A stretch of 11,738 nt of DNA from Thermoplasmatota archaeon (GTDB taxonomy: Archaea; Thermoplasmatota; Penumbrarchaeia; Penumbrarchaeales; Penumbrarchaeaceae). Below, piece by piece: positions 6,070 to 11,738 of this stretch; within the stretch, counting starts at the first letter, position 1; the number at the start of each line of letters is the position of its first letter. The DNA lies in the NCBI GenBank assembly GCA_030595585.1, contig JAUVCY010000024.1, positions 1 to 11,738 on the forward strand, written 5' to 3'. The position numbers were made by a program, and so were the translations under genes. Below the pieces are notes generated by a model, which worked only from the letters and a program-made list of their open reading frames with translations, was not told the DNA's origin and did no database searches.

Positions 6070-6993
6070 ATGAAAAGAGACCTCATTTCAGTGCTGGACC
6101 TGAAGATGGACCTTGAGGATATTATCAAGCTCGCAAGGACGATGAAGGGGGAGACGAAGGACGGGCTCGAGATGGAGCTGTTCAAGGGTGAGACGCTTGT
6201 CATGATCTTTGAAAAGCCCAGCCTCAGGACCAGGGTCTCCTTCGAGATCGGTTTCACCCAGCTGGGAGGAAACGCACTGTACATATCGCCGAATGAGATA
6301 AGCATAGGTAAAAGGGAATCCGTGCACGACGTCGCCAAGGTCCTCTCCCGATTCGCCGACATGATCATGTACAGGGCGTTCGACAGCGGGAACATGAGGG
6401 AACTGGCAGAGCACGCTGATGTCCCCGTGATCAACGGGCTCGATGACAGGGAGCACCCCTGCCAGGCTGCGGCCGATTTTCTGACAATGACCGAGCATCT
6501 GGGAGACCTGAAGGGTAAAAAGCTCGCCTGGGTAGGGGATGGGAACAACGTCCTTCACTCTCTCCTGCTTGGAGGCGCGATCCTTGGAATGAACGTCACC
6601 GCCTCATGCCCCGAGGGATATGGGCCGGATCGGGAGATATTGGCCGAAGCAAAGCGTATCTCCGATGGAACGGGGGCCGTGATCGATGTAGTGACAGATC
6701 CAAAAGAGGGGATCGCGGAGGCCAATGTGGTCTACGCCGATACCTTCGTATCCATGGGCGACGAGGCCAGTAAAGAGGAGAGGCTCAGGATCTTCTCCCC
6801 TTATCAGGTCAACATGGAACTATTCTCAAAGGCCAAAAGTGATGCCATATTCATGCACTGCCTGCCGGCCCACAGGGGCGAGGAGGTCACGGATGAGGTC
6901 ATGGACTGCTCCAGGTCCGTGGTCTTCGATCAGGCGGAGAACAGGCTTCACGCACAGAAGGCGGTTATGGCCAGGATCGCTGGAAAACGCTAG
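6070..6993 (+). CDS. argF: Ornithine carbamoyltransferase
   Basis: A cytosolic arginine-synthesis enzyme that joins carbamoyl phosphate and ornithine to give citrulline and phosphate. The 307 residues are full length for the family. The carbamoyl-phosphate loop is EKPSLRTRVSFE (48-59), with SLRTR in place of the common STRTR; this variant is known in the family. HPCQ (129-132) is intact, DGNNVLHS (157-164) is the ornithine-side loop, FVSMGDE is the SMG motif, and HCLPAHRGEE (263-272) carries the catalytic Cys264. The C-terminal DQAENRLHAQKAVM is typical. The start at MKRDL is fixed by a strong GGAGG 7 bases upstream. It is a single arginine gene here, with a COG1395 regulator divergent on the left and DP1 convergent on the right. 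Its TAG stop overlaps the DP1 stop on the other strand. The ornithine-type motif and SMG context argue against aspartate carbamoyltransferase. Confidence 0.96.
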   Translation: MKRDLISVLDLKMDLEDIIKLARTMKGETKDGLEMELFKGETLVMIFEKPSLRTRVSFEIGFTQLGGNALYISPNEISIGKRESVHDVAKVLSRFADMIMYRAFDSGNMRELAEHADVPVINGLDDREHPCQAAADFLTMTEHLGDLKGKKLAWVGDGNNVLHSLLLGGAILGMNVTASCPEGYGPDREILAEAKRISDGTGAVIDVVTDPKEGIAEANVVYADTFVSMGDEASKEERLRIFSPYQVNMELFSKAKSDAIFMHCLPAHRGEEVTDEVMDCSRSVVFDQAENRLHAQKAVMARIAGKR

Positions 6994-8768
6994 CTTGAGT
7001 ACTCGAGCTCCCAGGTCCGGATATCATCCGGGGAATCCAGCCCCACGATCGCCATCTTGGCGGGCTGTGGCTGGAGGTTCATCATCTTCTGGAACTCCGT
7101 CTGGGACTGCCAGGTTGAACCTTGTATAAGGTGCATACCTCGATAGTTCGTGTAGCCGAACCGGTGCACGTGGCCCGAGACCAGGATATCCGGCGCCTCG
7201 CGCATTATCAGCAGGTCGGTTTCCTCGGGGGCAAGCTGGTTCCTCATGCCGTAGGTGGGTCCGAAATGCCTGGACCGAACCATCTCCTTCATGCCCTCCA
7301 CCGGGGTTTCATAAGTGACGTCCTTGAACTGTGTGACCATATCATCCAGCGACTTCCCATGGTATCCGGTCACCCTCACGCCCGAGAGGGAGATGAAAGC
7401 GGGATTGGACAGAAAGTGGAGATGGTCGTTGTAGAAGTATTCCTGATACTCCCTGGGTATGGGAGGTTGAGGCTCTGCGAGCCTCACCGCATCGTGGTTC
7501 CCCGGGAGCAGGATGATCTCCACATGAGAGGGGATGTCTGACATCGCCTCGGCAAGCATCTCATATTGTTTGCCAATATCCTTGCATACCAGATCTTGAT
7601 CCTGATTCGGATATACGCCTATGCCATCCACCAGATCACCGGCGAATACCAGATATTTCACGCATCCGCCCTCCCTTTTTCCGATCGATGCCCCCACCTC
7701 CCCTTTCAGCCACCTTATCATGCGGTCCCACTCCTTTCTGAGGAAATTGACAGACCCTATGTGGATATCCGACGAGAATGCCGCCGTAAGTCCCCTGATC
7801 TCCGAGGTTCTCCGCTGATAATCAAAGGGGAGGTCCACCTTGAACACCTCATCCGCAAATATGATCCCCGACGGCCCCCTGTCATCCTTCTTGAACTTCC
7901 CCACTATCCCGACCACCTCATCATCGACGACCTTGTTGTTGAAGATCTCCTTGTTCTTCGAGATGAGGACCTTGACGGAACCGGTTGGGTCCTCCAGATC
8001 GAACATGATGTGACCGTTCTTTGAGGTCCTGAGCTCCATGACCAGGCCTATGACCCTGGTGTGTTCATCCGATGGCTGAAGGGTTCCAGCGTCCTCGGTG
8101 GGGATCAGCTCACCATACTGGGTCCTCAATATATTCCTCAAGGTCCGGTATCTATCCAGGAACAGCCTGCGGAAATCCTCGATCTTGCCCTTTGAGCCCA
8201 TATGTTCCACAGGATCAAAGAGGATCTTCACGTCCCCATCGTATTCGGCGGCCAGGGGTCTGGGTTTCCCCCCAACCCCCTCCTTGATCAGCGGCCTGGC
8301 CACGGACGACAGGGTAGCTTTCCTCAGCGATGCCGTCCTCTTGACCAGTTCGCTGACATCCCCAAGTTCAGGTCTTGATAGATCTGTGCCGGGGGAGGTC
8401 CCGGGTGAAAGGCCTGATACGGGAGCGAGATCGTCTCTCTTTTCTATGGTTTTCGGGATCGATATGCCGCTTGATGTTCCCGATGGCATCTCTCCTCCCT
8501 CAACGGCCGCCACCTGATCCTCACACGTTCTCGCCTTGATGTCCCGGTGAAGTTTCTTACCCGGTTCCGACCCCTTTACGGAAGGGTGGGATGCAACATC
8601 TATCCCCACACCCCGCAGATCATCTATCCCTATAAACGTTGGAAATGATGCCCCCTCCTCCAGATGCGAAATGAGCTTCTTTGCCATATCGTCGTTATCC
8701 CCAAGGGCCTGGGCCGCCTCGGGTACGAGGAAATGGTTGAACCTCAGAACATCGCTGACTATGGGCAT
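6990..8768 (-). CDS. polB: DNA polymerase D small subunit (DP1)
   Basis: A 592-residue small subunit of the archaeal replicative polymerase D, which supplies the 3'-5' proofreading exonuclease and pairs with the large DP2 subunit (not in the window). An N-terminal helical segment (about 1-55) is followed by a long low-complexity, Ser/Pro/Gly-rich linker (about 60-200), then an OB-fold (about 237-315), and then a calcineurin-like phosphoesterase domain. All metal-site motifs are present: SSDIHIGS (D334, H336), GDLVDG (D378), GNHD (N424, H425), H470 in YHGKS and GHVHRFG (H533, H535), so exonuclease activity is expected. The length is normal for the family. The ATG at 8768 has no Shine-Dalgarno, but a TATA-like box about 29 bases upstream fits a leaderless mRNA. 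The gene is convergent with argF and divergent from the ribbon-helix-helix gene. Confidence 0.95.
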   Translation of the reverse strand: MPIVSDVLRFNHFLVPEAAQALGDNDDMAKKLISHLEEGASFPTFIGIDDLRGVGIDVASHPSVKGSEPGKKLHRDIKARTCEDQVAAVEGGEMPSGTSSGISIPKTIEKRDDLAPVSGLSPGTSPGTDLSRPELGDVSELVKRTASLRKATLSSVARPLIKEGVGGKPRPLAAEYDGDVKILFDPVEHMGSKGKIEDFRRLFLDRYRTLRNILRTQYGELIPTEDAGTLQPSDEHTRVIGLVMELRTSKNGHIMFDLEDPTGSVKVLISKNKEIFNNKVVDDEVVGIVGKFKKDDRGPSGIIFADEVFKVDLPFDYQRRTSEIRGLTAAFSSDIHIGSVNFLRKEWDRMIRWLKGEVGASIGKREGGCVKYLVFAGDLVDGIGVYPNQDQDLVCKDIGKQYEMLAEAMSDIPSHVEIILLPGNHDAVRLAEPQPPIPREYQEYFYNDHLHFLSNPAFISLSGVRVTGYHGKSLDDMVTQFKDVTYETPVEGMKEMVRSRHFGPTYGMRNQLAPEETDLLIMREAPDILVSGHVHRFGYTNYRGMHLIQGSTWQSQTEFQKMMNLQPQPAKMAIVGLDSPDDIRTWELEYSS

Positions 8769-8787
8769 CTGTTCCAGGTACCAGTAA

Positions 8788-8800
8788 CATATAGTTTTAT
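8788..8800 (-). promoter_or_regulatory. TATA-like box of DP1
   Basis: The minus strand reads ATAAAACTATATG, centred 25-30 bases before the DP1 ATG, so transcription would start at or very near the start codon. A second possible box, GTTTATACC (8822-8830), would give a leader of about 25-30 bases. A CCCCGGGG palindrome (8805-8812) lies between them. Confidence 0.4.
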
Positions 8801-8905
8801 CTTTCCCCGGGGGGCTCCGAAGGTATAAACCTCCCCGACGCGGCCTATGCTGATGCCGCCACCACCGTAAGACATTTACCTATTATGTATGTCAAATTCG
8901 ATATT

Positions 8906-8956
8906 TTGTCCGACAATTTAATATACGTCTAACATCATCCTTTTTTTGTCGGACAG
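8906..8956 (+). promoter_or_regulatory. TATA box flanked by two matching palindromes (likely operator)
   Basis: TTGTCCGACAA (8906-8916) and TTGTCGGACAG (8946-8956) are almost the same palindrome (TGTC-S-GACA), 40 bases apart centre to centre. Between them is the TATA-like TTTAATATA (8917-8925). The first palindrome abuts the TATA box and the second covers the expected transcription start (about 8948-8952). The paired sites and their position suggest a repressor operator, most simply bound by the ribbon-helix-helix protein encoded directly downstream. Confidence 0.55.
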
Positions 8957-8968
8957 AAGGCAATGTAG

Positions 8969-9355
8969 ATGACCAAGGAAGGGAAGATCACCATCCGCCT
9001 AACACCGGAACAGGGTGTGGCCCTCGATTCACTTGTGAACGAGGGGAGGTTCAAGAACAGGTCCAGGGCATTAAGGGCCGCTCTCGACCTGCTTGTGGAT
9101 GGTCCAGATGAAGAGGAGGATAACCATACCAATGTGGAACTCCCCTCCAACATCCTCTCGACACTTGGCTTCCTCGTCTCCATCGGGTATTTCGACAGCA
9201 TAGATTCGGCGGTGAGACAGCTTGTCAGGGATTCCTTCTACAAGCTGGACCTCCCGGGGATCAAACAGCAGTTCGAAACGGTGGAGGAGATAGATATGGA
9301 AGTATCTGCAAGAAAGATGATCGATGATCAGCTGTCCGGGATGATAAGGAAATAA
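8969..9355 (+). CDS. Tandem ribbon-helix-helix DNA-binding protein
   Basis: A 128-residue CopG-like regulator. The first ribbon-helix-helix unit has a strand KITIRLT (6-12), helix A (13-25), a turn with NRSRA (30-34) and helix B (to about 43); alternating residues of the strand would contact the major groove. An acidic linker (46-52) leads to a second unit with the same layout: NVELP (55-59), a helix, GYFDSIDSA (73-81), and a helix to about 92. A charged helical tail (95-128) may form a coiled coil or an effector region. Most family members have one unit and dimerise; two units in one chain would be a pseudo-dimer or would bind two adjacent sites. The promoter carries two matching palindromes, which points to autoregulation. 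The Shine-Dalgarno is weak. No ligand-binding domain or partner toxin gene is visible next to it. Confidence 0.8.
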   Translation: MTKEGKITIRLTPEQGVALDSLVNEGRFKNRSRALRAALDLLVDGPDEEEDNHTNVELPSNILSTLGFLVSIGYFDSIDSAVRQLVRDSFYKLDLPGIKQQFETVEEIDMEVSARKMIDDQLSGMIRK

Positions 9356-9446
9356 CGCTTTCCGGGAAACTTATCCGGGCATGGGATGCACCCCGCGGTG
9401 AGGCTTCTTGCCAATACCCGCGGAAACCGGAAAAACGGTCCCGCAC

Positions 9447-9478
9447 GGGCCAGGGCATCTGGGGGGGTGCCCTGGTCC
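9447..9478 (+). other. GC-rich hairpin in the gap before hflX
   Basis: GGGCCAGGGCA (9447-9457) pairs with TGCCCTGGTCC (9468-9478), 11 pairs including one G-T, around a G-rich loop. The 170-base gap also holds CACC-CCGC-GGTG and two copies of CCGCGG near 9391-9422. No T-run follows, so it is not a clear terminator; it may still mark the 3' end of the ribbon-helix-helix transcript. Confidence 0.35.
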
Positions 9479-9493
9479 ATTAAACATCCGGCA

Positions 9494-9525
9494 GTATTCA
9501 ATATTACAGCCGGTATCGGGTACCG
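9494..9525 (+). promoter_or_regulatory. hflX promoter with a small palindrome at the start codon
   Basis: TATTCAATATTA (9494-9505) is centred about 27 bases before the hflX ATG and no Shine-Dalgarno is present, so the mRNA is probably leaderless. CGGTA-TCGGG-TACCG (9511-9525) forms a 5-bp stem ending exactly at the ATG; it could be an operator overlapping the transcription start. Confidence 0.4.
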
Positions 9526-10839
9526 ATGGATGAACCTGTTAAAAATGCATTATTGGCCTGGATCTCGGCGGACGATCACCTCGTGGACGAGGTGAAGGAG
9601 CTCTCCAGATCAGCCGGCTATACGATAGTGGAGGAGGTCCGCCAGAATAGAGATGAACCGGACCCGAGGTTCTACCTTGGATCTGGCAAGGTCCTCGAGC
9701 TGCCTGGCGATCTGGACCATCTGATCATTCCAAATGACCTGACGCCCTCCCAATCGTTCTCGATCCACACTGCCACGGGTTTAAAGGTAATTGACAGGGT
9801 GAGGCTGATATTGGAGATCTTCAAGAAAGGGGCCACGAGCCCCGAGTCGAGGATCCAGGTCGAGCTGGTCGACCTGCATCATCAGCTTCCCATCGTAAGG
9901 GAATACGTTCACAGCGGAAAGCTCTCGGAGAGGCCTGGATTCATGGCTGGAGGGGAATATCAAGTAGATTACTATTTTCACATGATAAAGAGAAGGATGG
10001 CAAAGCTCAGAAAGGAGCTTGGAAAGATATCCGAGAGAAGACAGGAGGCCAGGGCCCTCAGGAAGAGAAGGGGCGCCCATCTGGTATCCCTTGCGGGCTA
10101 CACCAACGCAGGGAAATCCACACTTCTCAACAGGCTGATCGCTGATGACAACATCGAGAAAAGAGGGGAGGTTGGGGATCACGTGTTCACGACGATCTCA
10201 ACCACCACAAGGCGGATGGTCGGCCCAAGGAACTGCCTTGTCACGGACACCGTGGGATTCATTCAGGGCCTCCCCCCCTGGCTCTTTGAGGGGTTCCTGT
10301 CAACGCTCGAGGAGGCGTTCCTCTCGGACATCATACTGCTCGTCCTGGACGTGTCGGACCACGAGGATGAGGTCTCCCGAAAACTGGAGAGCTCCATGAG
10401 AATACTCTCCGAGGGGGAGACGTCGGCCAGGGTCATCCTGGTCGCGAACAAGATCGACAGGATAGTGGATGGGGCGCAGGTCGATATGGACCATCTGCTG
10501 GGGATGATCCCGGAAGAGCTTTGCGGCATGATAACGGACCAGGTTGAGATATCGGCCAGGACAGGGAAGTCGCTTCAGGACCTCCTGGTGAAGATCGAGA
10601 GCCTGCTTCCCCCCCTTCTACGGGTTGAACTGGCCATACCACAGAATGAGAAAGGCTACTCGATCCTTTCGGAGATCCGGAAGGCACATCCGAACCTTGA
10701 TGTGAGCCACGTGAACGACGAGATACGGGCGTCCCTGCTGACAGAGGAGAGGTGGGCGAGGTCACTGGGCAAGCTGGTTGAAAGCAATGGAGGCTCAGTA
10801 AAGGTATCTCAAGGGAACGACCCGAACAATAAGGGGTGA
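9526..10839 (+). CDS. hflX: HflX-family ribosome-binding GTPase
   Basis: A 437-residue GTPase of the HflX type. Bacterial members bind the large ribosomal subunit and split stalled ribosomes under stress; the archaeal role is presumed similar. The N-terminal HflX domain (about 20-130) includes FYLGSGKVLEL and VIDRVRLILEIF with the family-typical IQVEL stretch. A helical linker rich in Arg/Lys (about 145-185) follows, then the G domain: P-loop GYTNAGKST (191-199), switch I TTISTTTRRM, G3 DTVGFIQGLP (241-250) and G4 NKID (308-311). HflX proteins lack the canonical Gln after DTVG, as seen here. The C-terminal subdomain (about 365-437) is present. The length is normal. The start at MDEPV has no Shine-Dalgarno but is well placed for a leaderless message. 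The gene appears to be transcribed alone. Confidence 0.94.
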   Translation: MDEPVKNALLAWISADDHLVDEVKELSRSAGYTIVEEVRQNRDEPDPRFYLGSGKVLELPGDLDHLIIPNDLTPSQSFSIHTATGLKVIDRVRLILEIFKKGATSPESRIQVELVDLHHQLPIVREYVHSGKLSERPGFMAGGEYQVDYYFHMIKRRMAKLRKELGKISERRQEARALRKRRGAHLVSLAGYTNAGKSTLLNRLIADDNIEKRGEVGDHVFTTISTTTRRMVGPRNCLVTDTVGFIQGLPPWLFEGFLSTLEEAFLSDIILLVLDVSDHEDEVSRKLESSMRILSEGETSARVILVANKIDRIVDGAQVDMDHLLGMIPEELCGMITDQVEISARTGKSLQDLLVKIESLLPPLLRVELAIPQNEKGYSILSEIRKAHPNLDVSHVNDEIRASLLTEERWARSLGKLVESNGGSVKVSQGNDPNNKG

Positions 10840-11002
10840 GATTCGACACCGTCAGATGATGGAATCAACACCGGCTGTATTCTCCTGTGAGACACCCGGA
10901 CATTTTTGGGCATGTGTGTGGATCATCTCCAAAAAGATAATAAATGGTATCACACTGGCCCGAAGGTATCGGATATATTGGGGTGAACCAGGCGACGCGG
11001 CA

Positions 11003-11039
11003 ACATATATGGCGGTCTCACAATGCATTTTCGGTGATC
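11003..11039 (+). promoter_or_regulatory. Promoter and ribosome binding site of the metallophosphoesterase gene
   Basis: ACATATAT (11003-11010) is a TATA-like box about 37 bases before the ATG. GGTGATC (11033-11039) is an exact 7-base match to the complement of the archaeal 16S 3' end, 4 bases before the ATG, and fixes the start at 11044. The rest of the 204-base gap after hflX shows no gene and no repeat beyond short imperfect stems. Confidence 0.55.
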
Positions 11040-11043
11040 TTGA

Positions 11044-11738
11044 ATGTTCAACACCACGGTATTTCGCAACCTCGATGACACCTATAAAAGGGCCCCTGTC
11101 CTGAACTTCTCGGGAAAGGATAGGATCGTCATCTTCAGCGATCTCCACATGGGTGACGGGGGCAGCACCGACGATTTCCTCCTCAACTCCAATCTCTTCA
11201 AGCATGTCATGGAGAGATACTACCTTGAGAAAGGGTTCAAGCTCATCCTCAACGGAGATGTTGAGGAGCTTCACAGATTCCTCCATGCGAACATCAGGGA
11301 GAGGTGGAACGACGTCAATTCCCTGTTCCAGAGGTTCCAGGATGAGACCGGCGCATACAGGATCTGGGGAAACCATGATTTCGACCTATCCTGGGCCAAC
11401 ATCGGATCCGGATTCCACAGGGTCTACGACTCGCTGAAGCTGGACATAGCGGGGAGGCAGCTCTTCATGCTTCACGGCCACCAGGGGTCTCCGCTTCTGG
11501 AGCGTTTTCACCACTTCAACAGGTTCGTGCTCAAGAACGTGGCGGAGCCTCTGGGCATCCGTAACTTCAAACTGGAGATAGATACAAAGGAGATCACCGC
11601 CCTGGAGAGGCGGATCGCACACTTCGCCCAGAAGATAGGCATGATCACGGTCATGGGCCACACACACCGCCCGCTTTTCGGGGTTCGATCGATGAGACCG
11701 GGCCTGTTCAACAGCGGCTGTGCGATCGGGCATCGGGG
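11044..11738 (+). CDS. Calcineurin-like metallophosphoesterase, LpxH-like (cut by window edge)
   Basis: The 231 residues seen contain every metal motif of the two-metal phosphoesterase fold: FSDLHMGD (D33, H35), NGDVEE (D72), WGNHDFD (N110, H111), LHGHQG (H144, H146) and MGHTHRP (H206, H208). The acidic NGDVEE block and HGHQ resemble UDP-2,3-diacylglucosamine pyrophosphatase (LpxH) relatives. Archaea do not make lipid A, so the substrate is more likely another nucleotide-linked or lipid pyrophosphate, and is not assigned. There is no signal peptide or membrane helix, so it is probably cytosolic. A helical insert (about 150-200) before the last motif may shape the substrate pocket. GGTGATC 4 bases upstream decides the start. 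The C-terminus lies beyond the window. It is separate from hflX and has its own TATA-like box. Confidence 0.88.
   Translation, partial: MFNTTVFRNLDDTYKRAPVLNFSGKDRIVIFSDLHMGDGGSTDDFLLNSNLFKHVMERYYLEKGFKLILNGDVEELHRFLHANIRERWNDVNSLFQRFQDETGAYRIWGNHDFDLSWANIGSGFHRVYDSLKLDIAGRQLFMLHGHQGSPLLERFHHFNRFVLKNVAEPLGIRNFKLEIDTKEITALERRIAHFAQKIGMITVMGHTHRPLFGVRSMRPGLFNSGCAIGHR

Noticed and set aside
5811..6116. 101-residue ORF between the regulator and argF
   Set aside because: It runs through the inverted repeat, the structured elements, the argF promoter and the argF start, has no ribosome binding site and its sequence looks like translated non-coding DNA.
6088..6558. 156-residue minus-strand ORF inside argF
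   Set aside because: Shadow of argF; no family pattern, and argF motifs span the same bases.
8969..9355. Antitoxin of a toxin-antitoxin pair
   Set aside because: No small toxin ORF lies directly before or after; hflX follows at 170 bases with its own promoter.
9356..9480. tRNA-like gene in the GC-rich gap before hflX
   Set aside because: No T-arm GGTTCAAAT-type motif and no 7-bp acceptor stem at suitable spacing; only short unrelated hairpins.
10856..11104. 82-residue plus-strand ORF between hflX and the phosphoesterase
   Set aside because: No ribosome binding site, and it overlaps the promoter and first codons of the phosphoesterase in another frame.
10852..11376. 174-residue minus-strand ORF opposite the metallophosphoesterase
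   Set aside because: The plus frame carries all phosphoesterase metal motifs and a matching ribosome binding site; the minus ORF is acidic, patternless shadow sequence.

Overview
The window comes from an archaeon, most likely a euryarchaeote of the Thermoplasmata or a related lineage. The evidence is a family D DNA polymerase small subunit (DP1, found only in archaea), an archaeal AglB-type oligosaccharyltransferase, an archaeal HTH regulator of the COG1395 type, DUF58/DUF1616 membrane genes and an archaeal HflX. Several genes have TATA-like boxes about 25-30 bases before the start codon and no Shine-Dalgarno (leaderless mRNAs). Others carry matches to the archaeal anti-Shine-Dalgarno (GGAGG, GGTGATC, AGGTGG). 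Genus or order cannot be fixed from this sequence alone.

Left block (1-4250, all minus strand) is a cell-envelope block. A DUF1616 membrane protein with a large outer domain, a DUF58 protein with a von Willebrand-like metal site, and a small multi-pass membrane protein are joined by start/stop overlaps and form one operon. The N-terminal 275 codons of AglB follow after a 97-base gap with its own TATA box and ribosome binding site. The DUF1616 outer domain holds several N-X-S/T sequons, so it may be an AglB substrate. This link is an inference.

Middle block (4251-6993). A 314-base gap holds three GC-rich inverted repeats and a palindromic TATA box. Then comes the COG1395 regulator (minus). 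A 554-base gap separates it from the divergent argF (ornithine carbamoyltransferase, arginine synthesis). This gap has no convincing ORF but is dense with structure: two diverged 72/73-base direct repeats (about 80% identical) whose hairpin shows a compensatory base-pair change, a perfect 17-bp inverted repeat, a junction-like fold and a possible pseudoknot. It is the best candidate in the window for something undescribed, such as a structured RNA, a leader or a small mobile-element relic.

Right block (6990-11738). The DP1 gene converges on argF and their stop codons overlap in the palindrome CTAG. Divergent from DP1 is a small protein with two ribbon-helix-helix units, preceded by two near-identical palindromes that flank its TATA box and look like an autoregulatory operator. 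A leaderless hflX GTPase gene follows, then the first 231 codons of a calcineurin-like metallophosphoesterase that runs off the right edge. No tRNA, rRNA, CRISPR array or intact transposase was seen.
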